Shown: positions 48,206-59,423, counted from the stretch's first letter. The stretch: 64,000 nt of DNA from Pseudomonas monsensis (GCF_014268495.2 NZ_CP077087.1:5041001-5105000), one strand, 5' to 3'. A program made the numbers and translations. The notes: generated from the letters alone by a model not told the origin.

Positions 48206-48418
48206 ATGTCCCAACGTCAGAGCGGTACCGTCAAGTGGTTTAACGACGAGAAAGGTTTTGGTTTTATCACTCCAGAAAGCGGTCCGGATCTGTTCGTGCA
48301 TTTCCGCGCTATTCAGGGCAACGGCTTCAAAAGCCTGAAAGAAGGCCAGAAAGTGACTTTCGTTGCTGTGCAAGGCCAGAAAGGCATGCAGGCTGACGAA
48401 GTACAAGCAGAAGCCTGA
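48206..48418 (+). CDS. Cold-shock protein (CspA family)
   Basis: A 70-residue single-domain nucleic-acid chaperone. RNP1 'KGFGFITP' and RNP2 'DLFVHF' are both present in the five-strand fold sequence. It is preceded by AAGGAAATAAGAA and a long leader and is closed by a strong terminator, so it is transcribed alone. Confidence 0.95.
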   Translation: MSQRQSGTVKWFNDEKGFGFITPESGPDLFVHFRAIQGNGFKSLKEGQKVTFVAVQGQKGMQADEVQAEA

Positions 48419-48429
48419 TTTCTGTTACG

Positions 48430-48464
48430 AAAAAGCCCCTGATATTGATATCAGGGGCTTTTTT
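48430..48464. terminator. Bidirectional-type intrinsic terminator after csp
   Basis: AAAAAGCCCCTGATA pairs with TATCAGGGGCTTTTTT around a 3-4 base loop. A-run on one side and T-run on the other allow function on both strands. Confidence 0.92.
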
Positions 48465-48514
48465 GTGCGCGCGAATCCGTAAAATGGCGCTTCATTTTGC
48501 GTCCAGAGGCTGCC

Positions 48515-49003
48515 ATGTCGAAAACCTTGCTCATCCCACAGGGCGACTTCCCTGCCGTTGGCCTTGGCCGTCGCCTGGCCGCGATGTTCTATGACTTCCT
48601 GCTGTGCACCGCCCTGCTGATCGTCACCGGATTCGTTTACAAGCTGATTCAGGCGGCAATCATCGGTGAAGAACGCCTGCGGGTGATGACGGACGCCGGG
48701 CAACTGGACGGTGATCCGCTGTACTCCACGGTGCTGCTGCTGGTGCTGTTCGCGTTCTTCGCCAAGTTCTGGACCCACGGCGGGCAGACGCTGGGCATGC
48801 AAGTGTGGGGGATTCGTGTGCAGAACGCCGACGGCAGCGCGATCAGCCTGTGGCAGGCGCTGTTGCGGTTTATGGTGTCGATTGCGTCGTGGCTGTGCGT
48901 GGGGTTGGGATTCTTCTGGTCGCTGTACGACAAGCAGAAGCGCACGTGGCATGACATCTATTCCGATACCCGCCTCGTGCGAATTCCGAAAAAGACCAAA
49001 TAA
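48515..49003 (+). CDS. RDD family membrane protein
   Basis: A 162-residue inner-membrane protein with the RDD signature 'GLGRRLAAMFYDFLLCTALL' at its start. A second hydrophobic pair follows ('STVLLLVLFAFFAKFW'), then 'GQTLGMQVWGIRV' and 'RTWHDIYSDTRLV'. Function unknown. The ATG at 48515 is chosen because the family begins just after it. Confidence 0.85.
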   Translation: MSKTLLIPQGDFPAVGLGRRLAAMFYDFLLCTALLIVTGFVYKLIQAAIIGEERLRVMTDAGQLDGDPLYSTVLLLVLFAFFAKFWTHGGQTLGMQVWGIRVQNADGSAISLWQALLRFMVSIASWLCVGLGFFWSLYDKQKRTWHDIYSDTRLVRIPKKTK

Positions 49004-49023
49004 CTTCGTGACACCCCATACCA

Positions 49024-49115
49024 CTGTGGGAGCGAGCTTGCTCGCGTAAGCGGTGTGTCAGTCACCAATGGAATCGACTGATACGACGCCTTCGCGAGCA
49101 AGCTCGCTCCCACAG
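49024..49115. repeat. REPIN-type inverted repeat
   Basis: CTGTGGGAGCGAGCTTGCTC and its complement lie between the convergent RDD and nadA genes. Confidence 0.9.
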
Positions 49116-49137
49116 GTTTTGTGTAATGCCTTTGAGC

Positions 49138-50196
49138 TTAAGCGTTGCCGGCCAGTTTCATCCGTGCCGCCTGGGTGAAATCCAGCATGCGCTTGAGCGG
49201 TCGGATCGCCTGCGGAATCAACGCCGGATCAACAAAGATCTCGTTCGTCCCTTCTTTCAGGCTCTTGAGCGTGCGCTCAAGGGTGTTCATGGCCATCCAC
49301 GGGCAATGTGCGCAACTGCGGCACGCAGCGCCGTTACCGGCGGTAGGCGCCTCGATGAAGACCTTGTCCGGGCACAGCTGCTGCATCTTGTAGAAGATGC
49401 CACGGTCGGTGGCGACGATCAGGGTCTTGTTCGGCAGCGATTGAGCGGCGGCGATCAACTGACTGGTCGAACCGACGGCGTCGGCCAGTTCGATCACCGA
49501 GGTCGGCGATTCCGGGTGAACCAGAATCGCGGCATCCGGGTACAGCGCCTTCATGTCTTCAAGCTGCTTGGACTTGAACTCTTCGTGGACGATGCAGGCA
49601 CCGTCCCACAGCAGCATGTCGGCACCGGTCTTGCGCTGAATGTAAGTGCCCAGGTGCTTGTCCGGGCCCCAGATGATGGTCTCGCCGTTGTCCATCAGGC
49701 TTTCGACGATCTCGAGTGCGCAGCTCGACGTCACGACCCAGTCAGCCCGGGCTTTGACCGCTGCCGAGGTGTTGGCGTAAACCACCACCGTACGCTCCGG
49801 GTGCTGATCGCAGAACGCCGAGAACTCGTCGACCGGGCACCCCAGGTCCAGCGAGCAGGTGGCGTCCAGGGTCGGCATCAGTACGCGTTTTTCCGGATTG
49901 AGGATCTTCGCGGTCTCACCCATGAATTTAACGCCGGCGACCACCACGGTCTTGGCCGGGTGGGCATTGCCGAAGCGAGCCATTTCCAGGGAGTCGGAAA
50001 CACAGCCACCGGTTTCTTCGGCCAGGGCCTGAATCACCGGATCGCAATAAAAGTGAGCCACCAGCACCGCGTCCTGAGCCTTGAGCTCGGCGGCGATGGC
50101 GGAACGGTAATAAGCCTCTTCCTCGGCAGTCAGCGGTTTGGGCTGTTTGGCGTCGAGGTGGGCTTGAACCAGTAGGCGTTCGGAAATCTGCGTCAT
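49138..50196 (-). CDS. nadA: Quinolinate synthase
   Basis: Condenses iminoaspartate with dihydroxyacetone phosphate to quinolinate in NAD synthesis. The 352-residue protein carries the three [4Fe-4S] cysteine regions '[10 protein letters not shown]', '[10 protein letters not shown]' and '[10 protein letters not shown]'. The start at 50196 (MTQISER) matches the family. A longer in-frame extension to 50304 encodes unrelated residues. Confidence 0.95.
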   Translation of the reverse strand: MTQISERLLVQAHLDAKQPKPLTAEEEAYYRSAIAAELKAQDAVLVAHFYCDPVIQALAEETGGCVSDSLEMARFGNAHPAKTVVVAGVKFMGETAKILNPEKRVLMPTLDATCSLDLGCPVDEFSAFCDQHPERTVVVYANTSAAVKARADWVVTSSCALEIVESLMDNGETIIWGPDKHLGTYIQRKTGADMLLWDGACIVHEEFKSKQLEDMKALYPDAAILVHPESPTSVIELADAVGSTSQLIAAAQSLPNKTLIVATDRGIFYKMQQLCPDKVFIEAPTAGNGAACRSCAHCPWMAMNTLERTLKSLKEGTNEIFVDPALIPQAIRPLKRMLDFTQAARMKLAGNA

Positions 50197-50405
50197 GTTC
50201 GCAAGACCTGCAGGCGCGTTCGCGCGAAAGTCGAGTATACACCCGGCTCCGGACCGCTTGAGGGTACCGCCGGGAGAGTGAGTATTATCAGGCACGGACA
50301 ACATTGAAGCTGCGCAAGGCTACAGAATATCCCGTAGATGCAAAAGATGATTCTGACCTGCGTCAGCGCGGACACCGGGAAAGAACACACCCCCGAATCG
50401 CAGGC

Positions 50406-50450
50406 AAAAAAAAACCCGGAAATCCTCACTTTCGTGGGCCTTCCGGATTT
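50406..50450 (-). terminator. Intrinsic terminator after tRNA-Lys
   Basis: On the minus strand ATCCGGAAGG and GGATTTCCGG form a stem with a loop of about 13 bases, followed by nine T. It lies just downstream of the tRNA. Confidence 0.8.
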
Positions 50451-50466
50451 TCTAAACCGCCAAATA

Positions 50467-50542
50467 TGGTGGGTCGTGTGGGATTCGAACCTACGACCAA
50501 TTGGTTAAAAGCCAACTGCTCTACCAACTGAGCTAACGACCC
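50467..50542 (-). tRNA. tRNA-Lys(TTT)
   Basis: 76 bases on the minus strand, including an encoded CCA end. The acceptor GGGTCGT pairs with ACGACCC, the D-loop is AGCTCAGTTGGTAGAGC, the anticodon loop CTTTTAA gives TTT, and the T-arm contains GGTTCGAATCC. All cloverleaf elements are present. Confidence 0.97.
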
Positions 50543-50604
50543 GCTGTGTGGTGGCGCGTATAATACTGATTTTTAAGGACTATTCAACACCTTTTTGAAA
50601 AAAA

Positions 50605-51297
50605 TCAAAAATAAGGTGTTGGATCGCTTACACCGGCTGCCGCGAAGCCTTCCGCACGCAGGCGGCAGCTGTCGCATTTGCCGCAGGCACGGCCATCATC
50701 ATCGGCCTGATAGCAGGAAACGGTCAGGCTGTAATCGACACCCAGCTTCACACCTGCCTGGACGATCTGCGCCTTGCTCAGGTTCTGCAGCGGCGCCTGA
50801 ATACGGAAGCCATTGCCCTCCACGCCCGCCTTGGTCGCCAGATTGGCCATGCGCTCGAACGACTCAATGAACTCAGGACGGCAATCCGGGTAACCGGAAT
50901 AATCCACGGCATTGACCCCGATAAAGATGTCACGGGCGCCGAGCACTTCAGCCCAGCCCAAGGCCAGCGACAGGAACACGGTGTTGCGCGCCGGCACGTA
51001 CGTCACCGGAATGCCCTCGCCCAGCGCTTCAGGGATATCAATGCTGGTATCGGTGAGCGCCGAGCCGCCCATGCCGTTCAGGTTCAAGCCGATCACTTTG
51101 TGCTCGACCACACCGAGGTCGCGAGCAACGCGCGCGGCGGCATGCAACTCTGCATGCGAACGCTGTCCGTAATCGAAACTCATGGTGTAGCAGGCATAGC
51201 CTTCAGCCCGGGCCATCGCCACGACTGTGGCCGAGTCCAGGCCACCGGACAGCAGAATGACTGCACGCTTTTCGCCAGTGTTCAGTGGTTCAGTCAT
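50605..51297 (-). CDS. queC: 7-cyano-7-deazaguanine synthase
   Basis: Converts 7-carboxy-7-deazaguanine to preQ0 in queuosine synthesis. The 230-residue protein has PP-loop '[11 protein letters not shown]', '[11 protein letters not shown]' and the zinc ligands '[17 protein letters not shown]'. The start at 51297 (MTEPLNT) is 1 base after the queE stop, so the two genes are co-translated. Confidence 0.95.
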   Translation of the reverse strand: MTEPLNTGEKRAVILLSGGLDSATVVAMARAEGYACYTMSFDYGQRSHAELHAAARVARDLGVVEHKVIGLNLNGMGGSALTDTSIDIPEALGEGIPVTYVPARNTVFLSLALGWAEVLGARDIFIGVNAVDYSGYPDCRPEFIESFERMANLATKAGVEGNGFRIQAPLQNLSKAQIVQAGVKLGVDYSLTVSCYQADDDGRACGKCDSCRLRAEGFAAAGVSDPTPYF

Positions 51298-51298
51298 C

Positions 51299-51946
51299 TC
51301 AGCGCCCCGGCTCATCATTCCAAAGATATTTATGCAGCTGCAGTTGCAGGCGCACCGGCAGGTTATCCGCCACCACCCAGTCCGCCAGATCTCGAGCATT
51401 CAGGTCATGGTGACTTGGGGAAAACAGCACTTCGCCTGCACGTCGCTCGAGACCGTACTGAATCAGCTTGGACACCGCCCAGTCATAGTCTTCCCGCGAG
51501 CAGATGACAAACTTCACCTGATCGTTGGCGGTCAGCAGCTCGATGTTCTCGTAACGGTTGCGATGGGCCTCTTTCGAGTCCGGCGTCTTCAAGTCGACAA
51601 CACGACTGACGCGCGAATCGACTGCCGTGATATCGAGCGCACCACTGGTTTCCAGTGACACTTCGTAACCGGCATCACACAAACGCTTGAGTAAAGGGAT
51701 AGCGTTCGGCTGCGCCAGCGGCTCGCCGCCGGTGACACAGACATAGCGCGGACGATAGCCAGCCACTTGCTCGAGGATGTCGTCGAGAGTGCGGATCGTA
51801 CCGCCGCTGAACGCATAGGCGCTGTCGCAGTATTGGCAACGCAATGGGCAACCGGTCAGGCGCACAAAAACCGTGGGCAGCCCGGCAGTCCGCGTTTCCC
51901 CCTGCAACGAGTAGAAAACTTCGGTGATTCTCAATGTGTCTTGCAT
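51299..51946 (-). CDS. queE: 7-carboxy-7-deazaguanine synthase
   Basis: A radical-SAM enzyme that makes the 7-deazaguanine core from 6-carboxytetrahydropterin. The 215-residue protein has '[20 protein letters not shown]' then the cluster motif 'CPLRCQYC' (CX3CX2C), followed by '[11 protein letters not shown]'. The ATG at 51946 is preferred over an in-frame GTG at 51955. Confidence 0.94.
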   Translation of the reverse strand: MQDTLRITEVFYSLQGETRTAGLPTVFVRLTGCPLRCQYCDSAYAFSGGTIRTLDDILEQVAGYRPRYVCVTGGEPLAQPNAIPLLKRLCDAGYEVSLETSGALDITAVDSRVSRVVDLKTPDSKEAHRNRYENIELLTANDQVKFVICSREDYDWAVSKLIQYGLERRAGEVLFSPSHHDLNARDLADWVVADNLPVRLQLQLHKYLWNDEPGR

Positions 51947-52063
51947 AGTCGCCACGGGCGTAACAGCTAAACAGGCTGTCCGCCTCCGTCAGGCACCTCA
52001 GGCAACCCCGCCATCGCGTAGATCACCAGAAGCGTGTTTCAGAAAAAGGGCGTGAATTCTAAC

Positions 52064-52094
52064 GAAAAAACCCGCGACAAGCGCGGGTTTCTTC
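52064..52094 (-). terminator. Intrinsic terminator of the tol-pal operon
   Basis: On the minus strand AAACCCGCG and CGCGGGTTTTTT enclose a short CTTGT loop, directly after cpoB. Confidence 0.9.
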
Positions 52095-52112
52095 CAAACG
52101 GGTGAAGCTGAA

Positions 52113-52952
52113 TTACATGCGCTGCAGATCGCGCTGGGCCAACTGAGCGGCGGAGGTACCCGGATATTGGGAAACCACCTGCTGCAGAATGCCCTTGACC
52201 TTGTCGGTGTGACCGAGGCGGCGCTCTACGTCAGCCAGCTTGTACAGCGAATCCGGCACTTTGGCGTGCTTCGGATACAACTGCGAAACCTTGGCGAACG
52301 CCTGACCTGCGCCTTGCAGATCACCCTTCGCCAGGTTCACCTCACCCAACCAGTACTGGGCATTGCCCGCGTATTGGCTGTTCGGGTATTTGCGCAGGAA
52401 AGCGGCAAAAGCCTGACTGGCCTTGTCGAAATCCTTGGCTTTGATCAAGTCGAAAGCGGCATCGTAATACAGCTTTTCCTTGGCCGGATCACCCGGTTCA
52501 CTGCTCGCGGCAGGCGCTTGGGCCGCAGCAGCAGCCCCGGCACCGGCAGCAGCACCGGCAGCAGCACTTGCGTCGCCACCGGCAGAAGAATTCTCAGGAG
52601 TCGCGGCTGGTGCAACACCGGATCCTATGCGCCGATCAAGATCCTGGTATCGCTCCAGGGATTCTTGCTTCATGCGCGCAACCTGATTCTGCAGTTCTTC
52701 GATCACGCCTTGCTGGCGAGAAATCTGATCCTGCATCTGTTGCAGTTGGTTGAACAGCATGCCTTGTGCCGAGGCAGGGGCCGAAGCCGCTCCCCCGGCA
52801 TAGGCGCCGTTCGTACCGTAACCCGCAGGCGGATAACTGCTCCCGCTATTGTTATAACCGGAGTTGTCATCGACCACAGGAACCGCAGCCCACGCCGCAA
52901 GCGGCGCGAGGCTGAGAGCCAGAACAGTTACAGCACGACGGCACGTTCGCAT
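52113..52952 (-). CDS. cpoB: Cell division coordinator CpoB (YbgF)
   Basis: A periplasmic protein linking Tol-Pal outer-membrane constriction with peptidoglycan synthesis. The 279 residues include a signal peptide ending 'LAAWAAVP', then an N-terminal coiled coil 'MLFNQLQQMQDQISRQQGVI' (about 65-105). An Ala-rich linker (about 115-150) and three TPR-like repeats ('YYDAAFDLIKAKDFDKASQAF' and following) complete it. Start 6 bases after pal. Confidence 0.92.
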   Translation of the reverse strand: MRTCRRAVTVLALSLAPLAAWAAVPVVDDNSGYNNSGSSYPPAGYGTNGAYAGGAASAPASAQGMLFNQLQQMQDQISRQQGVIEELQNQVARMKQESLERYQDLDRRIGSGVAPAATPENSSAGGDASAAAGAAAGAGAAAAAQAPAASSEPGDPAKEKLYYDAAFDLIKAKDFDKASQAFAAFLRKYPNSQYAGNAQYWLGEVNLAKGDLQGAGQAFAKVSQLYPKHAKVPDSLYKLADVERRLGHTDKVKGILQQVVSQYPGTSAAQLAQRDLQRM

Positions 52953-52958
52953 ATCGAA

Positions 52959-53456
52959 TTACTTACGCAGTTCGACGCGACGGTTTTGAGCCCAGGACTG
53001 CTCGTCGTTGCCGGTAGCAACTGGACGCTCTTCGCCGTAGGAAACCAGTTCCAGCTGAGCTGGGGAAACACCTTGCAGTACCAGGTAGCGTTGAACGGCT
53101 TTCGCACGACGCTCGCCCAGTGCCATGTTGTACTCACGAGTACCACGTTCGTCGGTGTTGCCTTCCAGAACAACGCGAGCGCCGTTTGCTTTCAGGTCTT
53201 TGGCGTGAACGTCCAGAGCGCGCATGGCTTCTGGCTTCAGGTCCGAGCTGTCGTATTCGAAGTAGAAGGTGGTGATTGCGCGCAGAGCAGCTTCTTCGCT
53301 CAGGGAACCGTCAACGGCACCAGTGTTTGCGCCGTAACCAGCGTTTGGATCAACAGCGCCTTCACCGGCGTTGTCGCCGCCTTTGGACGAGCAACCTACA
53401 GCTACAGCCATGGCCAGAGCCAGCGCAGCAAATTTACCAAACTTCAGCATTTCCAT
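52959..53456 (-). CDS. pal: Peptidoglycan-associated lipoprotein
   Basis: An outer-membrane lipoprotein that anchors to peptidoglycan and binds TolB. The 165 residues have a lipobox with Cys in '[11 protein letters not shown]' near residue 22. The OmpA-like domain has '[12 protein letters not shown]', '[20 protein letters not shown]' and C-terminal 'NRRVELRK'. The common 'GHTDERG' is 'GNTDERG' here (Asn codon AAC). DAP-binding Asp and Arg positions are kept. Confidence 0.95.
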   Translation of the reverse strand: MEMLKFGKFAALALAMAVAVGCSSKGGDNAGEGAVDPNAGYGANTGAVDGSLSEEAALRAITTFYFEYDSSDLKPEAMRALDVHAKDLKANGARVVLEGNTDERGTREYNMALGERRAKAVQRYLVLQGVSPAQLELVSYGEERPVATGNDEQSWAQNRRVELRK

Positions 53457-53508
53457 CGTGAAACTCCTAATGAACCCCAGTGTGTTAAGTAAAACGTAAA
53501 GCGCCGCG

Positions 53509-54810
53509 TCAGTTCAGGTAAGGGGACCAGGACGGTTCTCTGACTTCGCCTTGAGCGGTAGGAAGCGGGAGCCTCACGCGTCCATTAATGGACACGAGCA
53601 TCAAGACTCCCCGGCCCTGCTGGCGGGTGGCGTAGATTACCATGGTGCCGTTGGGCGCAACAGTAGGCGACTCGTCCAGAGTGCTATCAGTTAGGATTTT
53701 TACACTTCCGCGCTGCAAATCCTGAGCCGCCACTTTGAAATTGGTGAAACCGTCCTGACGATGGATCATCACCAGGGTCTTTTCGTCAGCCGAAAGTTTC
53801 GGGTTGGCGTTGTAGTTACCGATGAAGGTCACACGCTCGGCACCACCGCCACTGGCGCTGGTTTTGTAGATCTGTGGCTTGCCGCCACGGTCCGAGGTGA
53901 AGTAGATGGTCGAGCCATCCTTGCCCCAGTACGGTTCGGTGTTGATGCCAGGGCCCGCAGTGACGCGAGTGATCTGACGCGAACCGAGGTTCATCACGTA
54001 GATGTCCGGGTTACCGTCTTTCGACAGCACGAACGCCAGGCGATTGCCATCCGGCGACCAGGCAGGCGCACCGTTCAGGCCTTCGAAGTTGGTGATCTGC
54101 TCACGGCGACCGGTGTCGATGTTCTGCATGAAGATGCGCGGACGCTTCTGCTCGAACGACACATAGGCAATGCGTTTGCCATCCGGCGCGAAACGCGGCG
54201 ACAGGATCGGCTCGCGCGATTGCAGCAGGGTCACCGCGCGGGCACCGTCGTAGTCCGAACGCTGCAGGGTGTAGCGAGTGTTCTTCTCGGAAAAACGCTC
54301 GGCTGTGACGTACAGCAGACGGGTCGAGAACGCACCTTTGATACCGGTGAGTTTCTCGAACGACTGGTCGGAGATGTAGTGCGCCATGTCACGCAGTTGC
54401 TCGGTGGTACCGGAAACGCTGCCGTCAGCCACTTTCTGCTCGGTGGCCACGTTGAACAGCGCCCATTGCACCTGCAGGCGACCGCCCGCTGGAACGATGC
54501 TGCCGACCATCATGTATTGAGCACCCACCGCCTTCCAGTCACGGAAGATGATTTCGCTCGGCTGGCTTGGCTGGCTGATCATGTTTTGCTTTGGAATCGG
54601 CGAGTAATAGCCCGAGTTGCGCAAATCGTTACCAATGATTTCAGCCATGTCATCCGGCAGGACGGCACCGCCCTGGAAACCGAACGGTACAACGGCGATC
54701 GGAGTAGCCCGATCGCTGCCGCTGGTGACCAGAATGTTCTTTTCATCAGCCATCGCGATCCCTGCCATGCAGCAGATCACGACCAGCATTCCTCGAAGAA
54801 GGTTTCTCAC
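53509..54810 (-). CDS. tolB: Tol-Pal system protein TolB
   Basis: A periplasmic beta-propeller of the Tol system. The 433 residues have a signal peptide (ending 'GIAMADE'), an N-terminal domain to about residue 160, then repeated propeller blades ('[13 protein letters not shown]', '[13 protein letters not shown]', '[13 protein letters not shown]'). The start is GTG at 54810, overlapping the tolA stop by 4 bases. Confidence 0.96.
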   Translation of the reverse strand: MRNLLRGMLVVICCMAGIAMADEKNILVTSGSDRATPIAVVPFGFQGGAVLPDDMAEIIGNDLRNSGYYSPIPKQNMISQPSQPSEIIFRDWKAVGAQYMMVGSIVPAGGRLQVQWALFNVATEQKVADGSVSGTTEQLRDMAHYISDQSFEKLTGIKGAFSTRLLYVTAERFSEKNTRYTLQRSDYDGARAVTLLQSREPILSPRFAPDGKRIAYVSFEQKRPRIFMQNIDTGRREQITNFEGLNGAPAWSPDGNRLAFVLSKDGNPDIYVMNLGSRQITRVTAGPGINTEPYWGKDGSTIYFTSDRGGKPQIYKTSASGGGAERVTFIGNYNANPKLSADEKTLVMIHRQDGFTNFKVAAQDLQRGSVKILTDSTLDESPTVAPNGTMVIYATRQQGRGVLMLVSINGRVRLPLPTAQGEVREPSWSPYLN

Positions 54811-55883
54811 AAGGCTAAGTCCTCAGGTGTGAATGTCATCTTGAATGAACGATATGGAGCGAAATCGCTCGCCTTCATTCCCTGCATTTCTGTCAAACGT
54901 CCAATATTCTTCACCGCCGCCACTGCCGAGGCATCGAACGGACCGTCGCCACTGGACTTGGCCACGCTGACCGAAGTCACCGTACCGTCCGGCAACATGC
55001 CAATCTGCAGCACGACCGTCATGCCTTTGCGTGCCGAAGGAGGACGAGCCCAACCTTCTGCTGCCCGTGCACGAATCAAGTCATCGAAACTGCCCGCGAC
55101 TTCGTCACCCTGCTCATCGGCCAAGGCCTGCTGACGCTGCGGCGTGTCGGAAAGCAAATCAGCCAGGGCCTGAGCCTTTTTCTCTTCGGCGGATTTACGT
55201 GCCGCTTCCTGCGATTTCTTCTTCGCAGCATCGGCAGCAGCTTTCTTCTTCGCTTCGTCGGCGACTTTCTTCTTCGCCTCTTCAGCTTCAGCTTTCTTCT
55301 TGGCGTCTTCGGCGGCTTTCTTCTTCGCGTCTTCGACGATTTTCTTCTTGGCTTCTTCAGCGGCCGCTTTCTTGGCCTCTTCTTCAGCTGCCTTTTTGGC
55401 TTCTTCTTCGGCTTTCTTCTTGGCTATATCAGCCAATTGTTTCTCTTCTGCCTTCTTGGCCTCGGCTTTCTTCGCGTCGTCGGCTTTCTTGGCTTCATCA
55501 GCCTTCTTCGCTTCGTCCGCTTTCTTCGCCTCGTCGGCCTTCTTGGCTTCCTCGGCCTTTTGAGCCGCTTCTTCTTTCTTTTGTTCCGCAGCCTTCACCG
55601 CTTCCTGCTCGACCTTTTTCTGCTCCATCTGCTCGACTTCAGTCTGGCGCGCGGCGGATTTCTTCGCCTCACCCGCAATCTTCTGATTGGTCTGGGTGGT
55701 TGCCTGACTTTTCGATTTCAGTTGATACAGGGTCGCCTGGACAATCGGCTTGGCCGGCGGCAGTTCTGGTGTGAAGGCGAAACTGACGAACAGCATGCCG
55801 AACACCAGCACGTGCAGGACAATCGCCAGAACACTAGGCCAGAAGTAGCTTTCCGAGGCGGACGGCTCTCGCTGTTGCTGCAT
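54807..55883 (-). CDS. tolA: Tol-Pal system protein TolA
   Basis: Spans the periplasm and links TolQR energy to TolB/Pal. The 358 residues have one N-terminal membrane span near residues 14-34. A long Lys/Ala/Glu helix (about 75-245) with near-perfect repeats of 'EAKKAD' follows. The C-terminal globular domain runs from about 265 ('[20 protein letters not shown]'). Confidence 0.95.
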   Translation of the reverse strand: MQQQREPSASESYFWPSVLAIVLHVLVFGMLFVSFAFTPELPPAKPIVQATLYQLKSKSQATTQTNQKIAGEAKKSAARQTEVEQMEQKKVEQEAVKAAEQKKEEAAQKAEEAKKADEAKKADEAKKADEAKKADDAKKAEAKKAEEKQLADIAKKKAEEEAKKAAEEEAKKAAAEEAKKKIVEDAKKKAAEDAKKKAEAEEAKKKVADEAKKKAAADAAKKKSQEAARKSAEEKKAQALADLLSDTPQRQQALADEQGDEVAGSFDDLIRARAAEGWARPPSARKGMTVVLQIGMLPDGTVTSVSVAKSSGDGPFDASAVAAVKNIGRLTEMQGMKASDFAPYRSFKMTFTPEDLAL

Positions 55884-56344
55884 CAGGGGGCCTCGGTAAT
55901 CAAACCAACATTACCGACCCCGGCTTTCTGCAACCCGCCCATGGCGCCCATGACGGCGCCGTAATCGACGGATTTGTCGCCGCGGATAAAGACCTGGGTA
56001 CGCTTGCCGCCTTCGGTGCCGGCACGAATGATCTTGGTCACCGCGTCGGTCATCTGCGGCAGGGTCATGGCCCTGTCCTGCTGCTTCTCGGTATCGACTT
56101 CGCTGCCAAGGTTCCAGTAATAGGTCTTGTCAGCCTTGATCGAAATCGTCAGCACCTGAGTGTTGTTGTCCTGCGGCAAGGCTTCGCTGGAAACCTTGGG
56201 CAGATCCACTTTCACGCCCTGATTGAGCATCGGCGCGGTCACCATGAAGATGACCAGCAGTACCAGCATCACGTCGATGTAAGGCACTACGTTCATCTCG
56301 GCGACCGGCTTGCGCTTGTTTCGGGCTCGAGCGATTAAAGCCAT
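55883..56344 (-). CDS. tolR: Tol-Pal system protein TolR
   Basis: A proton-channel partner of TolQ, ExbD family. The 153 residues have an N-terminal span with the essential Asp in 'MNVVPYIDVMLVLLVIFMV' and a periplasmic domain. Last base shared with the tolA start. Confidence 0.96.
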   Translation of the reverse strand: MALIARARNKRKPVAEMNVVPYIDVMLVLLVIFMVTAPMLNQGVKVDLPKVSSEALPQDNNTQVLTISIKADKTYYWNLGSEVDTEKQQDRAMTLPQMTDAVTKIIRAGTEGGKRTQVFIRGDKSVDYGAVMGAMGGLQKAGVGNVGLITEAP

Positions 56345-56358
56345 CGGGAAATACCTGC

Positions 56359-57054
56359 TTATTCTTCGCTGGTGTGCACTTTGCGGTGCAGGATCGCCTG
56401 GAATTCATCGGCGAAGGTGTAGTAGCGGCTCAGCAAGGTTTCGCTGCGGGCAGAGAAACGGTTGTAAGCGATAACGGCCGGGATCGCGGCAAACAGGCCG
56501 ATCGCCGTGGCGATCAGGGCTTCGGCGATACCCGGAGCCACGGTGGCCAGGGTCGCTTGCTGGGCGCTGGCCAGACCGCGGAAGGAGTTCATGATGCCCC
56601 ATACAGTACCGAACAGACCGATGTACGGGCTGACCGAGCCGACAGTGGCGAGGAACGGCAGGCTCTGTTCCAGTTTCTCTTCTTCGCGGGAGATGGCGAC
56701 GCGCATGGCTCGGGCCACGCCTTCCATCACCGCTTCAGGATCGACGCCAGGCTGCTGACGCAGACGGGAGAATTCCTTGAAACCGGCACGGAAGATCTGC
56801 TCCACACCCGAATCCGGGTCCGGGTTGCTGCCCGCCTGACGGTACAGCTTGGACAGGTCGATGCCCGACCAGAAGCGCTCCTCGAAGCTCTCCAGGGCGC
56901 GTCGACCGGCACGCAGCAGGTTGCTGCGCTGAAAGATCATGATCCATGAGGTCACCGATGCGGCCACCAGAGTCAACATTACCAACTGCACCACGATGCT
57001 GGCATTGCTGACCAGGCTCCACATGGAGGAATGGTCGACGACGTTAGCTTCCAC
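56359..57054 (-). CDS. tolQ: Tol-Pal system protein TolQ
   Basis: A MotA/TolQ/ExbB-type channel protein. The 231 residues have three membrane spans: near 15-38, then '[20 protein letters not shown]', then '[18 protein letters not shown]'. It overlaps ybgC by 11 bases. Confidence 0.96.
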   Translation of the reverse strand: MEANVVDHSSMWSLVSNASIVVQLVMLTLVAASVTSWIMIFQRSNLLRAGRRALESFEERFWSGIDLSKLYRQAGSNPDPDSGVEQIFRAGFKEFSRLRQQPGVDPEAVMEGVARAMRVAISREEEKLEQSLPFLATVGSVSPYIGLFGTVWGIMNSFRGLASAQQATLATVAPGIAEALIATAIGLFAAIPAVIAYNRFSARSETLLSRYYTFADEFQAILHRKVHTSEE

Positions 57055-57511
57055 GCTTTATCTCCTGCTTAGAGTGTGTACCCGGACCGACCGCGTCGGC
57101 GAAGGCCGCACGCAGATCATCGGGAAGGGCCCGGGGTTTCAAACTGTTAGTGCGCACACAGGCCACCAAAAACTGCCCTTCACAGAGCAGCACATTATCC
57201 GTTGCCCGCCTGACCTGCTGTTTGAAGCGCAGGCTGGCACGGTTCAATTCGATTACATCAGCGCTTACCAGCAGTTCATCGTCCAGTCGCGCCGGCGCGT
57301 GATAACGCGCTTCGCTGGAATGCACGACGAACAACAGGTCCTCCCCTGCCAGCTGCGATTGGGCAAAGCCCAGCTCGCGGAGCCGCTCGGTTCGAGCCCG
57401 TTCCATAAACTTGAGGTAATTAACGTAATACACGATGCCGCCCGCATCGGTGTCCTCGTAATAAACGCGACAACGATGTGCGAACGGCTCAAGCCCGTTT
57501 TGCGCGCGCAT
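57044..57511 (-). CDS. ybgC: Acyl-CoA thioesterase YbgC
   Basis: A hot-dog fold thioesterase, first gene of the tol-pal cluster. The 155 residues have the motif '[20 protein letters not shown]' with the catalytic Asp. It probably acts on acyl-CoA or acyl-ACP for phospholipid metabolism. Confidence 0.93.
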   Translation of the reverse strand: MRAQNGLEPFAHRCRVYYEDTDAGGIVYYVNYLKFMERARTERLRELGFAQSQLAGEDLLFVVHSSEARYHAPARLDDELLVSADVIELNRASLRFKQQVRRATDNVLLCEGQFLVACVRTNSLKPRALPDDLRAAFADAVGPGTHSKQEIKRGS

Positions 57512-57638
57512 ACTCTAGTGCTTACTCCTCAGGTTGCCAATCCGGCCAGACAACTGTTTTTCATTGATTCGCGGCTTTACCGCAAAAGTACCGTCCTCTG
57601 ACAGTACAAACCCTGAATAAATCGCCAAAAAATGTGTA

Positions 57639-58700
57639 TCAGTCGTCGACGGCATCGAGAAACTCGTCTGCCACGGGCATTTCGCCCATTCGTGACGGAA
57701 TGTTTAAACCGAAGTGCAGATAGGCATGTCGCGTCACCACCCGGCCCCGCGGCGTGCGCATGATGTAGCCCTGCTGAATCAGATACGGCTCCAGCACATC
57801 TTCGATGGTGTGGCGCTCTTCGCTGATGGCAGCGGCGAGGCTGTCGACCCCCACCGGACCGCCATCGAACTTCTCGATCATGGTCAGCAACAGACGCCGG
57901 TCCTGATGATCGAAACCATGTTCGTCGACATCCAGCAGGTTCAACGCCAGGTCCGCCACTGCTTTGGTGATATGCCCCTTGGCCCGCACTTCGGCGAAAT
58001 CGCGCACCCGGCGCAACAGCCGGTTGGCGATTCGCGGCGTCCCGCGAGCCCGGCGTGCCACTTCAAAGGCGCCGTCCGGATCGAGCGGCAAGCCGAGAAT
58101 GTTCGCCGAGCGACTGACAATGGTCGACAGGTCAGCGGTGCTGTAGAACTCAAGACGCTGGACGATACCGAAACGGTCACGCAACGGATTGGTCAGCATG
58201 CCGGCCCGGGTGGTTGCACCCACCAGCGTAAACGGTGGCAAATCGAGTTTGATCGAACGCGCCGCCGGTCCTTCACCGATCATGATATCGAGCTGGAAGT
58301 CTTCCATCGCCGGGTACAGCACCTCTTCAACGATCGGCGACAGGCGATGGATTTCGTCGATGAACAACACGTCGTGCGGTTCAAGGTTGGTCAGCAGCGC
58401 GGCGAGATCGCCGGGACGCTCGAGCACCGGGCCCGACGTGCTTTTGATCGACACGCCCATTTCCTGGGCGATGATGTTGGCCAGCGTGGTCTTGCCCAGC
58501 CCCGGCGGGCCGAAAATCAACGTATGGTCGAGGGATTCGTTTCGGCCACGGGCAGCCTGAATGAACAGCTCCATCTGCTCGCGTACCGTCGGCTGGCCTA
58601 TATAGTCGGCCAGACTGACCGGGCGGATGGCCCGGTCCTGGACTTCTTCGCGCTCGCGCGGACTGTGCGCGGCGGCGATCAGACGATCAGCTTCAATCAC
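57639..58700 (-). CDS. ruvB: Holliday junction helicase subunit RuvB
   Basis: A hexameric ATPase driving branch migration. The 353 residues have Walker A '[12 protein letters not shown]', Walker B 'LFIDEIHRL', sensor region '[18 protein letters not shown]' and a winged-helix C-terminus. It begins 1 base after the ruvA stop. Confidence 0.97.
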   Translation of the reverse strand: MIEADRLIAAAHSPREREEVQDRAIRPVSLADYIGQPTVREQMELFIQAARGRNESLDHTLIFGPPGLGKTTLANIIAQEMGVSIKSTSGPVLERPGDLAALLTNLEPHDVLFIDEIHRLSPIVEEVLYPAMEDFQLDIMIGEGPAARSIKLDLPPFTLVGATTRAGMLTNPLRDRFGIVQRLEFYSTADLSTIVSRSANILGLPLDPDGAFEVARRARGTPRIANRLLRRVRDFAEVRAKGHITKAVADLALNLLDVDEHGFDHQDRRLLLTMIEKFDGGPVGVDSLAAAISEERHTIEDVLEPYLIQQGYIMRTPRGRVVTRHAYLHFGLNIPSRMGEMPVADEFLDAVDD

Positions 58701-59309
58701 TTAAATCATTCCCTTCAGGGCGCGGCGGATCATGTCTTCACTGCTCAAATTCTTGTCCTTGATCGCGGAAATCGCCTTGCTCGCTTCCTGCGGCTTGTAA
58801 CCCAGGGAAATCAGCGCGCTGACCGCGTCGTTTTCGGCGGTATTGACCGGCGCCGGGCCGTCAGGCTGGTTCGGCACCAGAGCAAACATCGCCGGCGAGG
58901 TTTCCCAGGCCTTGAAGCGATCCTTGAGTTCGACCAGCAAACGTTCGGCAGTCTTCTTGCCAACCCCCGGCACCTTGGTCAACGCCGAGGTGTCTTGCGA
59001 CTGCACGCAGCGAATCAGCTCGTCGACTTCCAGGCTCGACATCAGTGCCAGCGCCAGCTTCGGCCCGACACCATTGAGACGGATCAACTCGCGAAAAAAG
59101 TCTCGCTCACGCTTGCCGGCAAAACCATAGAGTAACTGCGCGTCTTCGCGTACGACCAAATGGGTATGCAGGGTCAGCGGTTCACCGACCGACGGCAGGC
59201 GATAAAGGGTGGTCATGGGCACTTCCAGCTCATACCCAAGGCCGTTTACATCCAGAATCAGGTGCGGCGGCTGCTTCTCAGCCAGAGTACCGCGCAAGCG
59301 TCCAATCAC
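58701..59309 (-). CDS. ruvA: Holliday junction DNA helicase subunit RuvA
   Basis: Binds four-way junctions and loads RuvB. The 202 residues have the N-terminal OB domain '[17 protein letters not shown]', helix-hairpin-helix '[17 protein letters not shown]' and '[19 protein letters not shown]', and the RuvB-binding C-terminal domain. Confidence 0.97.
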   Translation of the reverse strand: MIGRLRGTLAEKQPPHLILDVNGLGYELEVPMTTLYRLPSVGEPLTLHTHLVVREDAQLLYGFAGKRERDFFRELIRLNGVGPKLALALMSSLEVDELIRCVQSQDTSALTKVPGVGKKTAERLLVELKDRFKAWETSPAMFALVPNQPDGPAPVNTAENDAVSALISLGYKPQEASKAISAIKDKNLSSEDMIRRALKGMI

Positions 59310-59423
59310 GTTTCAGATCCTTGAGCACTGGCCAGCCGGGGGCTGGCGACTGTTGAAATGCGGGTTGCGCGCCGACAACCCAGGGGCGCCGTCCGCATTC
59401 CGGAAAAATTGATGCTGATGCTA

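Noticed and set aside
50467..50542. tRNA-Lys as an integration site for a mobile island
   Set aside because: The tRNA is complete. No direct repeat of its 3' end, integrase or foreign-looking genes lie nearby; nadA and queC are housekeeping genes.
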